Shown here: positions 20,174-28,708 of the stretch, in pieces
Layout: each line of letters opens with the position of its first letter
Numbering within the stretch: the first letter of the stretch is position 1
Assembly: GCF_016900895.1 (NCBI RefSeq)
Contig: NZ_JAFEUN010000023.1
Span: forward strand, 1 to 46,492
Length of the DNA stretch: 46,492 nucleotides
Origin: Parashewanella hymeniacidonis
GTDB taxonomy: Bacteria > Pseudomonadota > Gammaproteobacteria > Enterobacterales > Shewanellaceae
Direction: 5' to 3'
Notes under the pieces: generated by a model
Told to the model about the DNA's origin: nothing
Seen by the model: only the letters and a program-made list of their open reading frames with translations
The model's database searches: none
Program-made: the position numbers and the translations under genes

Positions 20174-20767
20174 TTAGCGGTATCGTTTTCGTACATTAGC
20201 AGGCATAGCCGCCAATTGCTGGGCTATCATAGCATCAAATAAATTCAAAAGTGGAGAAATATTCACCATTGGTTCTAATGTCTTAATGCCGAATGCGGCG
20301 GCTTCAAGGCTCGATAAACTATCGCTACGACTGGCTTTACGAATTTTGTAATTTGATGGCCTGTCTGGCGTAATACTTAAATGCGTAAACGCTAATAACC
20401 AAGGGTTAAGCATCAACATCTTATGCGCTTTTCTCCATGTGCCATCGAGTACGATCAAAATGGCATTTTCAGTTGCTTGAGTTTCACTGATATCCCGACT
20501 GCTATCCGAAGGATAAAGCAAGTAAATGGGTTTCTTCTGTGTAATTAACCAAGCTCTTAATTCAACAAAATCCGCTTCTGATTCCCCCACTACAATTTGT
20601 ATGTTTGGCAAACTAAGAGGCAATAATCTCACTGAATTTTTAGCGTGCTTCACTTCTGACGGGTGCTGCAAAATAATAAGGTGAGTTTCACAATCCACCT
20701 TTTCTACATGCCCGCACAAGCAATGTGACGCAGGAAACTGACATTTTGAACAAAGATGACGTGACAT
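20174..20767 (-). CDS. DTW-domain tRNA-uridine aminocarboxypropyltransferase
   Basis: A 197-residue enzyme of the DTW/TapT family, which transfers the 3-amino-3-carboxypropyl group of SAM to a tRNA uridine (acp3U). The N-terminal cysteine cluster CSKCQFPASHCLCG (residues 6-19) and the defining DxTW motif in VLDGTWRKAHKML are present. The C-terminal block is SRSDSLSSLEAAAFGIKTLE. It is shorter than E. coli TapT, so it may be the second DTW paralogue type. Target base and tRNA set cannot be read here. It is followed closely by a small exported protein and a methyltransferase on the same strand. Confidence 0.88.
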   Translation of the reverse strand: MSRHLCSKCQFPASHCLCGHVEKVDCETHLIILQHPSEVKHAKNSVRLLPLSLPNIQIVVGESEADFVELRAWLITQKKPIYLLYPSDSSRDISETQATENAILIVLDGTWRKAHKMLMLNPWLLAFTHLSITPDRPSNYKIRKASRSDSLSSLEAAAFGIKTLEPMVNISPLLNLFDAMIAQQLAAMPANVRKRYR

Positions 20768-20858
20768 AAACTATTGAAATAATGAAACCAGTACTTATTT
20801 TATCAAGATTTTTTTAAAGCAACTATAGTTATAGCAGGCTCAATAGCAGGGATTCGCT

Positions 20859-21102
20859 ATGAAGTGTGCTGAAGCAATTACCATTTTTGATACCACCTTG
20901 AGAGATGGCGAACAAATGCCTGATGTCACTTTCTCTCCCAACCAAAAATTAGAGCTTGCGATTGCTCAATAAAATGAATGAGCTCAACATAATCTTGCCA
21001 TCAGAATCTGACTTTGATGACTACTTTCACAGCGTGAAGCGAGTTGCAGCAAAGCAACAGGTCTGTGATAACACATTAATACAGCTTCAAAAAAAGTATT
21101 AA
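20859..21102 (+). pseudogene. remnant of a LeuA/homocitrate synthase-type gene
   Basis: ATG at 20859 opens 37 codons ending TAA at 20970-20972. The peptide contains [13 protein letters not shown], the signature active-site segment of alpha-isopropylmalate, homocitrate and citramalate synthases, then [13 protein letters not shown]. The full enzyme is ~380-520 residues, so nearly all of the barrel is missing. Directly after, in a shifted frame, ATG at 20974 opens 42 codons (MNELNIILPSESDFDDYFHS onward) to TAA at 21100-21102. This may be the former C-terminal end joined by an internal deletion. It sits in the 446-base gap between the DTW gene and the M14 peptidase. The first part is firm, the second is inference. 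Confidence 0.7.
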
Positions 21103-21213
21103 GACGGCAGGCACTCGTCACCTAAACAAACTGTTTTAAGTTAAGCGGTTGCACTCAGTTAGCGTATCGGCAAAGATACTCAATAATTATTTTTATTGCT
21201 ACGGATTGCTACC

Positions 21214-23043
21214 ATGCGCACCGCTCTCACTGCTTCATTCTTATTGTCTTCACTCAGTGGTTTTGTTTACGCTGCTGACCATAGTACTCCAACCATTCAA
21301 GAAACCTACGTTAACGACCCTTTTCTGCCACCACAAATCACGTGGCACGGCAAAAGCGAAGCCTTATTACAGTCAACTGATAACCCATGGGTCACTGACT
21401 TCGAATTATCAGATTATATCGATAGCCCAAGTTATCAACGTACTTTCGAATGGCTTGACCGACTCGTCGAGAGCAGTGACAAACTCAAGAAAGTCAGTTT
21501 AGGCAAAAGCCCGCAAGGTCGTGACATTTGGATGGTAATCGCCACTCAATCGGGTGTAAGTAGCCCTGAAACACTCAAAAAAAATAGTAAACCAACCGTA
21601 TTGGTTCAAGCAGGCATTCACGCTGGTGAAATTGATGGAAAAGACGCCGGTATGATGCTGCTTAGAGACATTGTACATGGTGAGAAAGCACAACTATTAA
21701 AAAACGCTAATTTGCTCTTTGTGCCTATTTTCAATGTTGACGCTCATGAACGTGCTGATAAGCATAACCGAGTGAATCAACGTGGCCCGATATCCATGGG
21801 TTGGCGTACCAATGCCAATAACCTTAATCTAAATCGCGATTATGCAAAAGCCGATACCTCTGAAATGCAGCATATGCTCAGGGCGATCAACACTTGGCAG
21901 CCCGACCTTTATATCGATGTTCATGTTACTGATGGCATTGATTATCAATATGACGTGACCTATGGCTACAACTTATCGGTCGGTTTAAGTCCTGCCAGTT
22001 TTGATTGGCTAGAAAATACTTATAAGCCACAAATTGATGCCACCTTATCCGAACAAGGCCATATTCCTGGCCCATTGGTGTTTGCGATGGACAAAATGGA
22101 CATCAACAAGGGGATGGCGTTATGGCATGCTTCTCCACGTTATTCAAATGGCTATGGTGATGCGAGACATTTACCAACCATTTTAATTGAGAATCATAGC
22201 CTAAAACCTTATAAGCAACGTGTACTCGGCACTTATGTCATGCTTGAGCAAACACTAAAAACCTTAGCGAGCAATGGCATAAAGCTGAAAGCCGCAATAT
22301 CTAAAGATAAATTTGCTTACCCGCAACGAGTCACACTCAATTGGAAGTCAGAGCAACAAGCTAAAGGCTGGGATTTTAAAGGCATCGAATATTCAAAAGA
22401 ATATAGTGATATCAGTGGTAAAGAAGTGGTGCGTTGGTCGGGTATCCCTAAACTCTATCCAAACTTACCTGTTATTGGCCGAACTCAAGCAGATGTGACC
22501 ATCAATCGTCCAAGCGCTTATTATCTTCCACCCCAATGGCAGCAGGTGATTAAGCGCTTATCAATTCATGGCATTCGTATGACTCGCCTAGAACAGCCAA
22601 CAACCAAAACATTGCAGCAGTATACTTTTGATAAGCCTAAATTTGCCGATAGCTCGTATGAAGGTCACTTACAAGTCACCGCAACACCAACCTCTTCTCA
22701 GCAGCAAGTCACTTTACCTGCTGGAACGGTGAAAATTGATACCGAGCAACCATTGGGCAATTTAGCGATTTTGCTGTTAGAGCCGCAACACGGTGATTCC
22801 TTGTTCCAATGGGGGTTCTTTAACCCTATTTTTACTCGAACTGAGTATATTGAGGATTATGCTATTGAGCCGTTAGCGCAAAAAATGCTGGCCGCCGATC
22901 CTAAACTGCAAGCTGAGTTTGATAACGCTCTAAAAGATAAAGATTTCGCTAATGATTCAAAAGCCCGCTTACGTTGGTTTTACGAGCGCAGCCCATACTA
23001 TGACAAACAGTATTTAATCTATCCGGTATTGAAAGAACTCTAA
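21214..23043 (+). CDS. exported M14 family zinc carboxypeptidase-like protein
   Basis: A 609-residue protein with a signal peptide (MRTALTASFLLSSLSGFVYA), so it acts outside the cytoplasm. The start at 21214 is an ATG; the longer frame from TTG 21196 adds 6 residues before the signal and is rejected. The zinc site is His136 and Glu139 in IHAGEIDGKD, with His237 in IDVHVTD. The probable catalytic glutamate is in IENHSLKPYKQR near 326. The C-terminal half is a beta-rich region of unknown role, as in long M14 members of Shewanella-like bacteria. Predicted to trim peptides or cell-wall fragments; substrate unknown. A hairpin follows at 23069-23105. Confidence 0.88.
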   Translation: MRTALTASFLLSSLSGFVYAADHSTPTIQETYVNDPFLPPQITWHGKSEALLQSTDNPWVTDFELSDYIDSPSYQRTFEWLDRLVESSDKLKKVSLGKSPQGRDIWMVIATQSGVSSPETLKKNSKPTVLVQAGIHAGEIDGKDAGMMLLRDIVHGEKAQLLKNANLLFVPIFNVDAHERADKHNRVNQRGPISMGWRTNANNLNLNRDYAKADTSEMQHMLRAINTWQPDLYIDVHVTDGIDYQYDVTYGYNLSVGLSPASFDWLENTYKPQIDATLSEQGHIPGPLVFAMDKMDINKGMALWHASPRYSNGYGDARHLPTILIENHSLKPYKQRVLGTYVMLEQTLKTLASNGIKLKAAISKDKFAYPQRVTLNWKSEQQAKGWDFKGIEYSKEYSDISGKEVVRWSGIPKLYPNLPVIGRTQADVTINRPSAYYLPPQWQQVIKRLSIHGIRMTRLEQPTTKTLQQYTFDKPKFADSSYEGHLQVTATPTSSQQQVTLPAGTVKIDTEQPLGNLAILLLEPQHGDSLFQWGFFNPIFTRTEYIEDYAIEPLAQKMLAADPKLQAEFDNALKDKDFANDSKARLRWFYERSPYYDKQYLIYPVLKEL

Positions 23044-23068
23044 ATTCATCACCTTGTTTCAAGTCGCC

Positions 23069-23105
23069 AATATCGCCAAATTCACTCTCTGAAGTTGGCG
23101 ATATT
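23069..23105 (+). terminator. hairpin after the M14 peptidase gene
   Basis: AATATCGCCAA (23069-23079) pairs with TTGGCGATATT (23095-23105) across a 15-base loop, 25 bases after the stop. There is no clear T run after it. Likely a weak terminator or 3'-end stabiliser. Confidence 0.4.
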
Positions 23106-23297
23106 AATTCATTTGTTATTTTCACCATTAAGTTGCGGTTTCAACACATTAGTGTCCATTTTTGAATTGAACACCCTCACAACAAAACATAAAACACTTA
23201 AAAATCAATGATTTGAAATTTGGCACGTTAACTGCCTTACAAAACCAACTGACTGATTAAATAAAAAATTACAGCATTAGGATTAAGGACAACCACA

Positions 23298-24161
23298 ATG
23301 AAATTGAAAGCACTTGGGATCATCATTGCAAGTAGCATTGCGCTATCAGGCTGCATTATTAACGTGAACGGTAAAACATCAGGACCCACCCATAAGGAAC
23401 ATAAGTCCTTAGAGCTTAATGCTAGTGATTTATCTGCATTTAAAGCCGCCGTTGGTGCGGGTGAACTGTCCATTAAAGGTGTCCGCGGACAGACCGATGT
23501 CCGAGTCGAAGCGGACATTAACACCTACGATGATGTGAGCTATACATTAACGCTTGAAAAATCGGGGAATAAAGCTGAATTGATTGCTGAGTTCGACAAT
23601 AATTTCAGTTTCAACCGTTCGCCTTACATTGATTTAGTAGTGACTGTCCCGCAACAAATGATGCTGGACATCCATGATGGTTCAGGCCCTATTAATATTC
23701 GTGGTGTCGATGCTGATATCAATATTAACGATGGTTCTGGCAGCATCGATTTAGTCGGTGGCCAAGCGGTGAGCATTCAGGATGGATCTGGTTCAATTTC
23801 AATTAGCAATGCCAAGCAAGACATTGACATCGCCGATGGCTCAGGTGGGATTGAAATTGATGGCGGGCAAAATATTGATATCAACGATGGTTCTGGCAGC
23901 ATTTCGGTAAGTAACACCAATGGCAAACTCGATATTGATGATGGTTCCGGCAGTATCGACATCGATCATATCGGAGGTAACACCAAGATTAATGATGGTT
24001 CAGGTTCGATTTCAGCACATCATATCAACGGTAAAGTCACCATTGATGACGGCTCAGGCAGTATTGATGTCGAATACACCAAAGGGTTAAACATTATTGA
24101 TTCAGGCTCAGGCGGCCTGAGATTCAAACATATTGATGGGCCAGTATCTGTCGACGAATAA
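23298..24161 (+). CDS. DUF4097-type beta-helix lipoprotein with nine DGSG turns
   Basis: A 287-residue lipoprotein with lipobox LSGC (Cys19). Residues ~125-280 hold nine repeats built on DGSGSI (variants DGSGPI, DGSGGI and DSGSGGL), spaced about 15-20 residues, with hydrophobic strands between. This is the pattern of a right-handed parallel beta-helix of the DUF4097/DUF2807 type. The N-terminal ~100 residues form a separate domain (KAAVGAGELSIKGVRGQTDV). It has its own 254-base upstream space. Such proteins are surface or periplasmic; the function of the family is poorly known. Coding repeats make the DNA locally repetitive with a ~57-base period. Confidence 0.85.
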   Translation: MKLKALGIIIASSIALSGCIINVNGKTSGPTHKEHKSLELNASDLSAFKAAVGAGELSIKGVRGQTDVRVEADINTYDDVSYTLTLEKSGNKAELIAEFDNNFSFNRSPYIDLVVTVPQQMMLDIHDGSGPINIRGVDADININDGSGSIDLVGGQAVSIQDGSGSISISNAKQDIDIADGSGGIEIDGGQNIDINDGSGSISVSNTNGKLDIDDGSGSIDIDHIGGNTKINDGSGSISAHHINGKVTIDDGSGSIDVEYTKGLNIIDSGSGGLRFKHIDGPVSVDE

Positions 24162-24219
24162 GACAAGGCTCGTTGTAAATAAACTTCCCGACGCAAAACT
24201 GATTAATAACACTATCGCC

Positions 24220-24510
24220 TTATTTCTCAGTTTTGCTCCCCATTGATATTAAGGTTAATTTTTTTGACCGAGGCATTTTCTTAATTTCAATTTCTCGTTT
24301 AAGTGCGGTGCTTTTATCATTAACTTGCTCACGATACCGTAACTCCAACGGCCCTTTTCCCTTCAAAAATTTGGCCGCTTTAGTGCCACCTGATTGATGC
24401 TCTCGAAATCGTCGCTCAATATCTGTCGTACATCCTGTATAAAGTAAACCTTTGTGAGTCTGAATGATGTATACCCACCATGGCTTTGTTTCGAACTCAT
24501 TGTTATCCAT
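24220..24510 (-). CDS. GIY-YIG nuclease superfamily protein (YhbQ/UPF0213 type)
   Basis: A 96-residue single-domain protein. The GIY-YIG core is recognisable: WWVYIIQTHKGLLYTGCTTD (residues 12-31), ERRFREHQSGGTKAAK and LELRYREQVNDKSTALKRE. It ends in a lysine-rich tail that could bind nucleic acid. Length matches the YhbQ family of stand-alone domains, which have reported DNA endonuclease activity. It lies opposite and convergent to the beta-helix lipoprotein gene, and divergent from the FMN riboswitch of ribB. Confidence 0.88.
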   Translation of the reverse strand: MDNNEFETKPWWVYIIQTHKGLLYTGCTTDIERRFREHQSGGTKAAKFLKGKGPLELRYREQVNDKSTALKREIEIKKMPRSKKLTLISMGSKTEK

Positions 24511-24575
24511 TCAATTTCACTTATAGCCCTAATAAGCGCATACTATACCTTGCTGACAATACAGTGTGTTAGCAC

Positions 24576-24769
24576 ATTCTCAGGGCGGGGTGTGATTCCC
24601 CACCGGCGGTGATCAAAGTGATTTGTAAGCCCGCGAGCGCCTGTTCAACTTAAATGATGAATAGGGACAAGCAGATTTGGTGAGTGCTGAGCTTTACGTT
24701 TAAGCATAATTCCAAGGCCGACGGTGTTGCTGTTTTTATCAAATAGCTCAGTCCGGATGGGAGAGAATA
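24576..24769 (+). ncRNA. FMN riboswitch (RFN element) controlling ribB
   Basis: The 436-base gap upstream of ribB contains the conserved blocks of the FMN aptamer in order: CAGGGCGGGGTG and ATTCCCCACCGGCGGTGA near 24581-24613, AAGCCCGCGAGC near 24628-24640, a variable arm, CCAAGGCCGACGGTG near 24712-24726, and AGTCCGGATGGGAGAGAA closing at about 24767. On FMN binding such elements lower ribB expression. The ~180 bases between aptamer and ribB start contain a T6 run at 24859-24864 that may belong to the expression platform; I could not fix the alternate hairpins. Confidence 0.95.
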
Positions 24770-24946
24770 AGTAGCTGTCGATCAGTTATTTAATAGACAA
24801 TCAGCGAACATTCCTGTCATCAGGAAGCGTCGCTATTTCTGTTGCGCTTTTGGCTGCCTTTTTTCAACATGAAACGGGTGCGGCAAACGGCGCTGTTCTT
24901 CATTGCCCTGATCCAATATTTCAATGTTTCTTATAAGGAAAATATT

Positions 24947-25594
24947 ATGGATCAGTCCAATCCAACTATAGCGGCTATCAGCCGTGTTAATCATGCACTT
25001 GAAGCGCTGCAACAAGGGTGTGGCGTACTGCTGATGGATAATGAAGCTCGTGAAAACGAAGCTGACGTCATCTTCTCAGCACAGACACTGACAACATCAC
25101 AAATGGCACAGCTCATTCGAGATTGCAGCGGTATCGTTTGTCTGTGTTTAACAGGAGCACGAATCAATCAATTGCAAATACCCATGATGGTAGAAAACAA
25201 CACCAGTCAGTATGGCACTGCGTTTACCATCAGTATTGAAGCCGCTTATGGTGTGACTACGGGTGTCTCTGCGGTCGATAGAGTCTCTACCGTTAAAGCA
25301 GCCATTAATGAGCTCGCTAAACCGAGTGATTTAGCCCGTCCCGGTCATGTTTATCCATTGAGAGCACACCTACAAGGCGTACTCGGTCGTGGTGGGCATA
25401 CCGAAGGTACCATCGATTTAATGACCCTTGCAGGTTTAAAACCAGCTGGCGTGTTGTGTGAGCTGATGAACCCTGACGGCACTATGGCCAAAGGTAAACA
25501 AGTCGAACGTTACAGCCAGCAGCACGATATGCCAATGCTATGGATTGACGACATTATCGCCTATCGCCTACAAGGTGAGCAGCAAGCGAGTTAA
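24947..25594 (+). CDS. ribB: 3,4-dihydroxy-2-butanone 4-phosphate synthase
   Basis: A 215-residue riboflavin-pathway enzyme that converts ribulose 5-phosphate to 3,4-dihydroxy-2-butanone 4-phosphate and formate. Start 24947 ([12 protein letters not shown]) has AAGGAAA just upstream; the longer frame to 24842 lies inside the riboswitch platform and is rejected. Visible motifs are [19 protein letters not shown] (acidic metal loop), [19 protein letters not shown], and [10 protein letters not shown] with [10 protein letters not shown]. Length and the lack of a fused GTP cyclohydrolase II domain match stand-alone RibB. It is under the upstream FMN riboswitch. Confidence 0.96.
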   Translation: MDQSNPTIAAISRVNHALEALQQGCGVLLMDNEARENEADVIFSAQTLTTSQMAQLIRDCSGIVCLCLTGARINQLQIPMMVENNTSQYGTAFTISIEAAYGVTTGVSAVDRVSTVKAAINELAKPSDLARPGHVYPLRAHLQGVLGRGGHTEGTIDLMTLAGLKPAGVLCELMNPDGTMAKGKQVERYSQQHDMPMLWIDDIIAYRLQGEQQAS

Positions 25595-25605
25595 TTAAAT
25601 GCGAC

Positions 25606-25633
25606 TGCCGTTTTTCAACTTAGAAAAGCGGCA
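25606..25633. terminator. hairpin between ribB and the small convergent gene
   Basis: TGCCGTTTTTC (25606-25616) pairs with GAAAAGCGGCA (25623-25633) with one G-T wobble and a 6-base loop. It lies between the ribB stop and the stop of the minus-strand 46-codon gene, so it could serve both transcripts. No strong T run follows on either strand. Confidence 0.5.
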
Positions 25634-25635
25634 AT

Positions 25636-25776
25636 TCAATGCGAACTGTATTCTTTGTCTAAAATACCCTTCTGTTTTAAATGCTGTTCGAGCCGATTTA
25701 ATCTAACGAACGTCGTCATCCCAAATAAAAAACCAACAACACCGATAGTCGTTCCGACAATTGCAACTGTTCCCAT
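25636..25776 (-). CDS. 46-residue single-pass membrane protein (small ORF)
   Basis: ATG at 25776 to TGA at 25636-25638 gives MGTVAIVGTTIGVVGFLFGM, then TTFVRLNRLEQHLKQKGILD and a six-residue tail. The first ~22 residues are a glycine-rich hydrophobic helix, and the rest is a charged amphipathic tail. GAGGAACG sits a suitable distance upstream, so translation is likely. It lies between ribB and ferritin on the ferritin strand, just after the ferritin terminator. It resembles other small membrane proteins of this layout but I cannot name a family. A role is not known. Confidence 0.65.
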   Translation of the reverse strand: MGTVAIVGTTIGVVGFLFGMTTFVRLNRLEQHLKQKGILDKEYSSH

Positions 25777-25804
25777 AGTGACGTTCCTCATTAATTTCAG
25801 GCAC

Positions 25805-25832
25805 AAAAAAAGCTATACCTAAGTATAGCTTT
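25805..25832 (-). terminator. rho-independent terminator of the ferritin gene
   Basis: A 10-bp perfect stem pairs AAAGCTATAC (25809-25818) with GTATAGCTTT (25823-25832) around the loop CTAA. On the minus strand it is followed by a T run (the A run at 25805-25811 here). It starts 44 bases past the ferritin stop and would separate it from the 46-codon gene. Confidence 0.88.
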
Positions 25833-25875
25833 CAATAATTCACGAGTGGAAATTACTTAAGTCGTAGCAGATTAA

Positions 25876-26409
25876 CTATTCAACCGTAATTTGCGCATTC
25901 ATTACGCTGTCATGGCCTTTACCCGCCAGCATTTCTAAATCTTTATCGATAAAGAACAGTGCTTTACCATCTTCGCCAACCAGACGGATTTTATCAACGA
26001 TAGACTTAAACAACTTTTCTTCTTCATGCTGCTCAGCAACATACCACTGTAAAAAGTTAAAGGTTGAATAATCATGATTTGTGAAAGCAGAATGTGCGAG
26101 CTCATTAATCTTTGCCGTGATCATTTGCTCGTGTTCATAAGTATGCTCGAACAACGACAATAATGATTCAAAGCTAGAAGGGGGTGAATCAATCGTACCA
26201 ATTAGAGGTAAGCCGCCAGTTTCACTGACATAAGTGAATAAGCGGCGCATGTGCCCCATCTCTTCTTCGGCATGATCACGCATGAATTTTGCCGCACCTT
26301 CAAAGCCTTGATCTTCACACCAAGCGCTCATTTGTAAATATAAATTCGATGAGAAGAACTCTAAATTAATCTGTTCGTTTAAATTTTCAATCATAGGTTT
26401 GGCTAACAT
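25876..26409 (-). CDS. ftnA: non-haem bacterial ferritin
   Basis: A 177-residue iron-storage protein that oxidises Fe(II) and stores it as a mineral in a 24-subunit shell. All ferroxidase-centre residues line up with E. coli FtnA numbering: Glu17, Glu50 and His53 (in HAEEEMGHM), Glu94, Gln127 and Glu130. The C-terminal tail ([11 protein letters not shown]) matches the family. The gene is monocistronic, with a clear terminator downstream and a 260-base divergent space shared with moeA. An AT-rich stretch around 26516-26536 is only weakly Fur-like, so I do not call an operator. Confidence 0.94.
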   Translation of the reverse strand: MLAKPMIENLNEQINLEFFSSNLYLQMSAWCEDQGFEGAAKFMRDHAEEEMGHMRRLFTYVSETGGLPLIGTIDSPPSSFESLLSLFEHTYEHEQMITAKINELAHSAFTNHDYSTFNFLQWYVAEQHEEEKLFKSIVDKIRLVGEDGKALFFIDKDLEMLAGKGHDSVMNAQITVE

Positions 26410-26669
26410 ACTCTTACCTCAAGGTCTTATCGGACCGCCACCGTACTGCATTCTTGAGCTACATTGTGCGGCAGTTAAGATTTAAAAGCAACAAAATCTC
26501 ACTAACTCATTGTTAAATAGTAATTATTTTTATTTTCACAATTAACTTGTTTTTGATCAAACAGATATGCGAAAAAGAAGCATGATCAACAGAAGCACTT
26601 GATCACCAGATGCACAAAATGTGAAGATGCATCTTTATCAAATTCAATCGCTTGATCTGAGGTCGTTTT

Positions 26670-27923
26670 ATGTCGCATGCCGTTGATCCCTGTGCAAAAC
26701 CTGGTTTAATTCACCCAAATGATGCTTTACCAAAACTGCTGGAACAAGTCACTCCGCTGTCTCGCACTGAACGTTTACCCATCAACAATGCATTAGATCA
26801 TGTGCTTGCCGAAGACATCACTTCAAGCATCAATCTTCCTCCTTTTGATAATTCTGCAATGGATGGTTATGCTTTTCGTTTTAATGAGTTATCAACTCAG
26901 TCAGCAGAAACAAATTTCACACTCGTCGGGACTGCATTCGCAGGACACCCTTTCGATGATGATATTCCGAGTGGTGGCTGTATTCGAATCATGACAGGAG
27001 CACAGGTACCTGCGTCTCTGGATACGGTACAAATGCAAGAACTAACTGAAGCGAACGATAATGTCATTAGCATCACTGCACCTAAGCGAACAGGCGTCAA
27101 TGTGCGTAAGCAAGGTGAAGAAGCCAGCATTGGACAAGTTATCTTAACAAAAGGAACTAAAATCGGCGCTGCTGAACTTGGTGTATTGGCTACATTGGGC
27201 GTTGCAGAAGTCACGGTATACAGTAAAGTAAAAGTGGCATTTTTTTCAACAGGCGATGAACTACAACCTGTCGGTACAGAGCTAAAAGCAGGCCAGATTT
27301 ACGACTCCAATCGCTACTCTATTCAAGGATTACTCACTAAGTCTCAAGTGGAGTGGATCGATTTGGGCATCATTGAGGATAACCCAGAGTCGATTAAACA
27401 AGCGTTTATTGAAGCATCTTCACAAGCTGATTTAGTCCTTACTTCAGGTGGTGTATCAGTGGGTGATGCCGATTACGTCAAACAAGTCCTCAATGAAGTC
27501 GGTGAAATCACCTTCTGGCGTCTAGCAATGAAACCCGGAAAACCGTTCGCCATGGGTAAATTGGGTGACGCAATTTTCTGCGGGCTACCAGGCAACCCAG
27601 TAGCGTCCATGGTGACTTTTTACCAACTGGTACAACCGATCATCAATAAAATGAAAAATTTGCCTCATTCTGACCCATTGAAAGTCAATGCGAAGTTAAC
27701 TCACGCCATTAAACGCAAACCGGGTCGAGTTGAATTTCAACGCGGTATTTTAACACGTAATCACAATGGCGAATTGGAAGTGTCAACGACCGGAGCGCAA
27801 GGCTCAGGAATGTTAACCTCAATGAGTGTCGCTAATTGCTTCATTCACATTGCGATTGATCAAGGTGAGATTAACGCTGGTGAAACTGTGATTGTCGAGC
27901 CATTTTCAGGTGCGCTAAGTTAA
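26670..27923 (+). CDS. moeA: molybdopterin molybdenumtransferase
   Basis: A 417-residue enzyme that inserts molybdate into adenylylated molybdopterin, the last step of molybdenum cofactor synthesis. Domain features are FDNSAMDGYAFRF near residue 50, RIMTGAQVPASLDTVQMQE, the MPT-binding fold with STGDELQPVG and YDSNRYSI, TSGGVSVGDADYV, and FCGLPGNPVASMVTFYQL. The C-terminal beta domain is complete. Its stop overlaps the moeB start by one base. It stands 7 kb away from the moa-mod block, as in many enterobacteria where moeAB form their own operon. Confidence 0.95.
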   Translation: MSHAVDPCAKPGLIHPNDALPKLLEQVTPLSRTERLPINNALDHVLAEDITSSINLPPFDNSAMDGYAFRFNELSTQSAETNFTLVGTAFAGHPFDDDIPSGGCIRIMTGAQVPASLDTVQMQELTEANDNVISITAPKRTGVNVRKQGEEASIGQVILTKGTKIGAAELGVLATLGVAEVTVYSKVKVAFFSTGDELQPVGTELKAGQIYDSNRYSIQGLLTKSQVEWIDLGIIEDNPESIKQAFIEASSQADLVLTSGGVSVGDADYVKQVLNEVGEITFWRLAMKPGKPFAMGKLGDAIFCGLPGNPVASMVTFYQLVQPIINKMKNLPHSDPLKVNAKLTHAIKRKPGRVEFQRGILTRNHNGELEVSTTGAQGSGMLTSMSVANCFIHIAIDQGEINAGETVIVEPFSGALS

Positions 27924-28684
27924 TGCAACATCATCAAGAAATACTCTCTGATGAAGAGACACTGAGATACAGTCGCCAAATATCCATTAAGGCCATCGAC
28001 TTTGAAGGTCAAGAAGCATTGAAACAAGCTAAGGTGCTGATTATTGGTGTTGGCGGTCTTGGTTGTGCTGCCAGCCAATATTTAGCTGTAGCAGGTGTGG
28101 GCGAGCTCACTTTGGTTGACTTTGATACTGTCGAACTCTCCAATCTTCAAAGACAAGTGTTACATCAAGACGCCGATATTGGCTGTGCAAAAGTACATTC
28201 TGCTAAAGACAGTTTGTTACTCGCTAACCCGCATATTAACGTCAATGCAATCCACGGGTTGTTAAGTGATGATGCTTTATCTGAGCTAATTGAACGACAC
28301 GATATCGTTGTCGATTGTACCGACAACTTATCAGTACGCCAGCAACTAAACCACATTTGTTTTGATCAAAAAACGCCTTTAGTTTCAGGTGCCGCCATTC
28401 GTATGGAAGGCTTAATAACGGTCTTTGATTATCAGCATGAATCCCCTTGTTATCAATGTTTCAGCCAGTTATTTGGTGAGCAGCAACTCACTTGTGTTGA
28501 GTCAGGAATTTTAGCGCCTGTCATCGGGGTAATGGGCAGTTTGCAAGCGGTTGAAACCATCAAGCTTATCTGCGACATCGGCCAACCGCTTATTGGTCGA
28601 GTGTTAATGTTTGATGCGATGACATTAGAAATAAGGCAAATGAAACTGAACAAAATGCCAAGTTGCTGCGTATGTAGTGGTTAG
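27923..28684 (+). CDS. moeB: molybdopterin-synthase adenylyltransferase
   Basis: A 253-residue E1-like enzyme that adenylates the C-terminal Gly-Gly of MoaD so that it can receive sulfur. The nucleotide-binding loop is VLIIGVGGLGCAASQYLAVA, and the family core continues with LTLVDFDTVELSNLQRQVL and VDCTDNLSVRQQLN. Two zinc-ligand pairs are visible: CYQC near residue 175 and CCVC at the C-terminus. ThiF is the alternative, but the 1-base overlap with moeA and the presence of moaD in the window point to MoeB. Confidence 0.93.
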   Translation: MQHHQEILSDEETLRYSRQISIKAIDFEGQEALKQAKVLIIGVGGLGCAASQYLAVAGVGELTLVDFDTVELSNLQRQVLHQDADIGCAKVHSAKDSLLLANPHINVNAIHGLLSDDALSELIERHDIVVDCTDNLSVRQQLNHICFDQKTPLVSGAAIRMEGLITVFDYQHESPCYQCFSQLFGEQQLTCVESGILAPVIGVMGSLQAVETIKLICDIGQPLIGRVLMFDAMTLEIRQMKLNKMPSCCVCSG

Positions 28685-28708
28685 TTATGTATCTCATACG
28701 GATAATCG

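Noticed and set aside
23237-23962. Antisense open frames over the beta-helix lipoprotein gene
   Set aside because: Composition is the Ser/Pro-rich shadow of the repeated DGSG codons on the other strand.
23676-24120. Periodic DNA resembling a tandem repeat or CRISPR-like array
   Set aside because: Period and variation are explained by the DGSG turns of the coding sequence; no conserved palindromic repeat with unique spacers.
26516-26536. Fur-box-like AT-rich stretch upstream of ferritin
   Set aside because: By eye only about 12 of 19 positions fit, which is expected by chance in AT-rich DNA.
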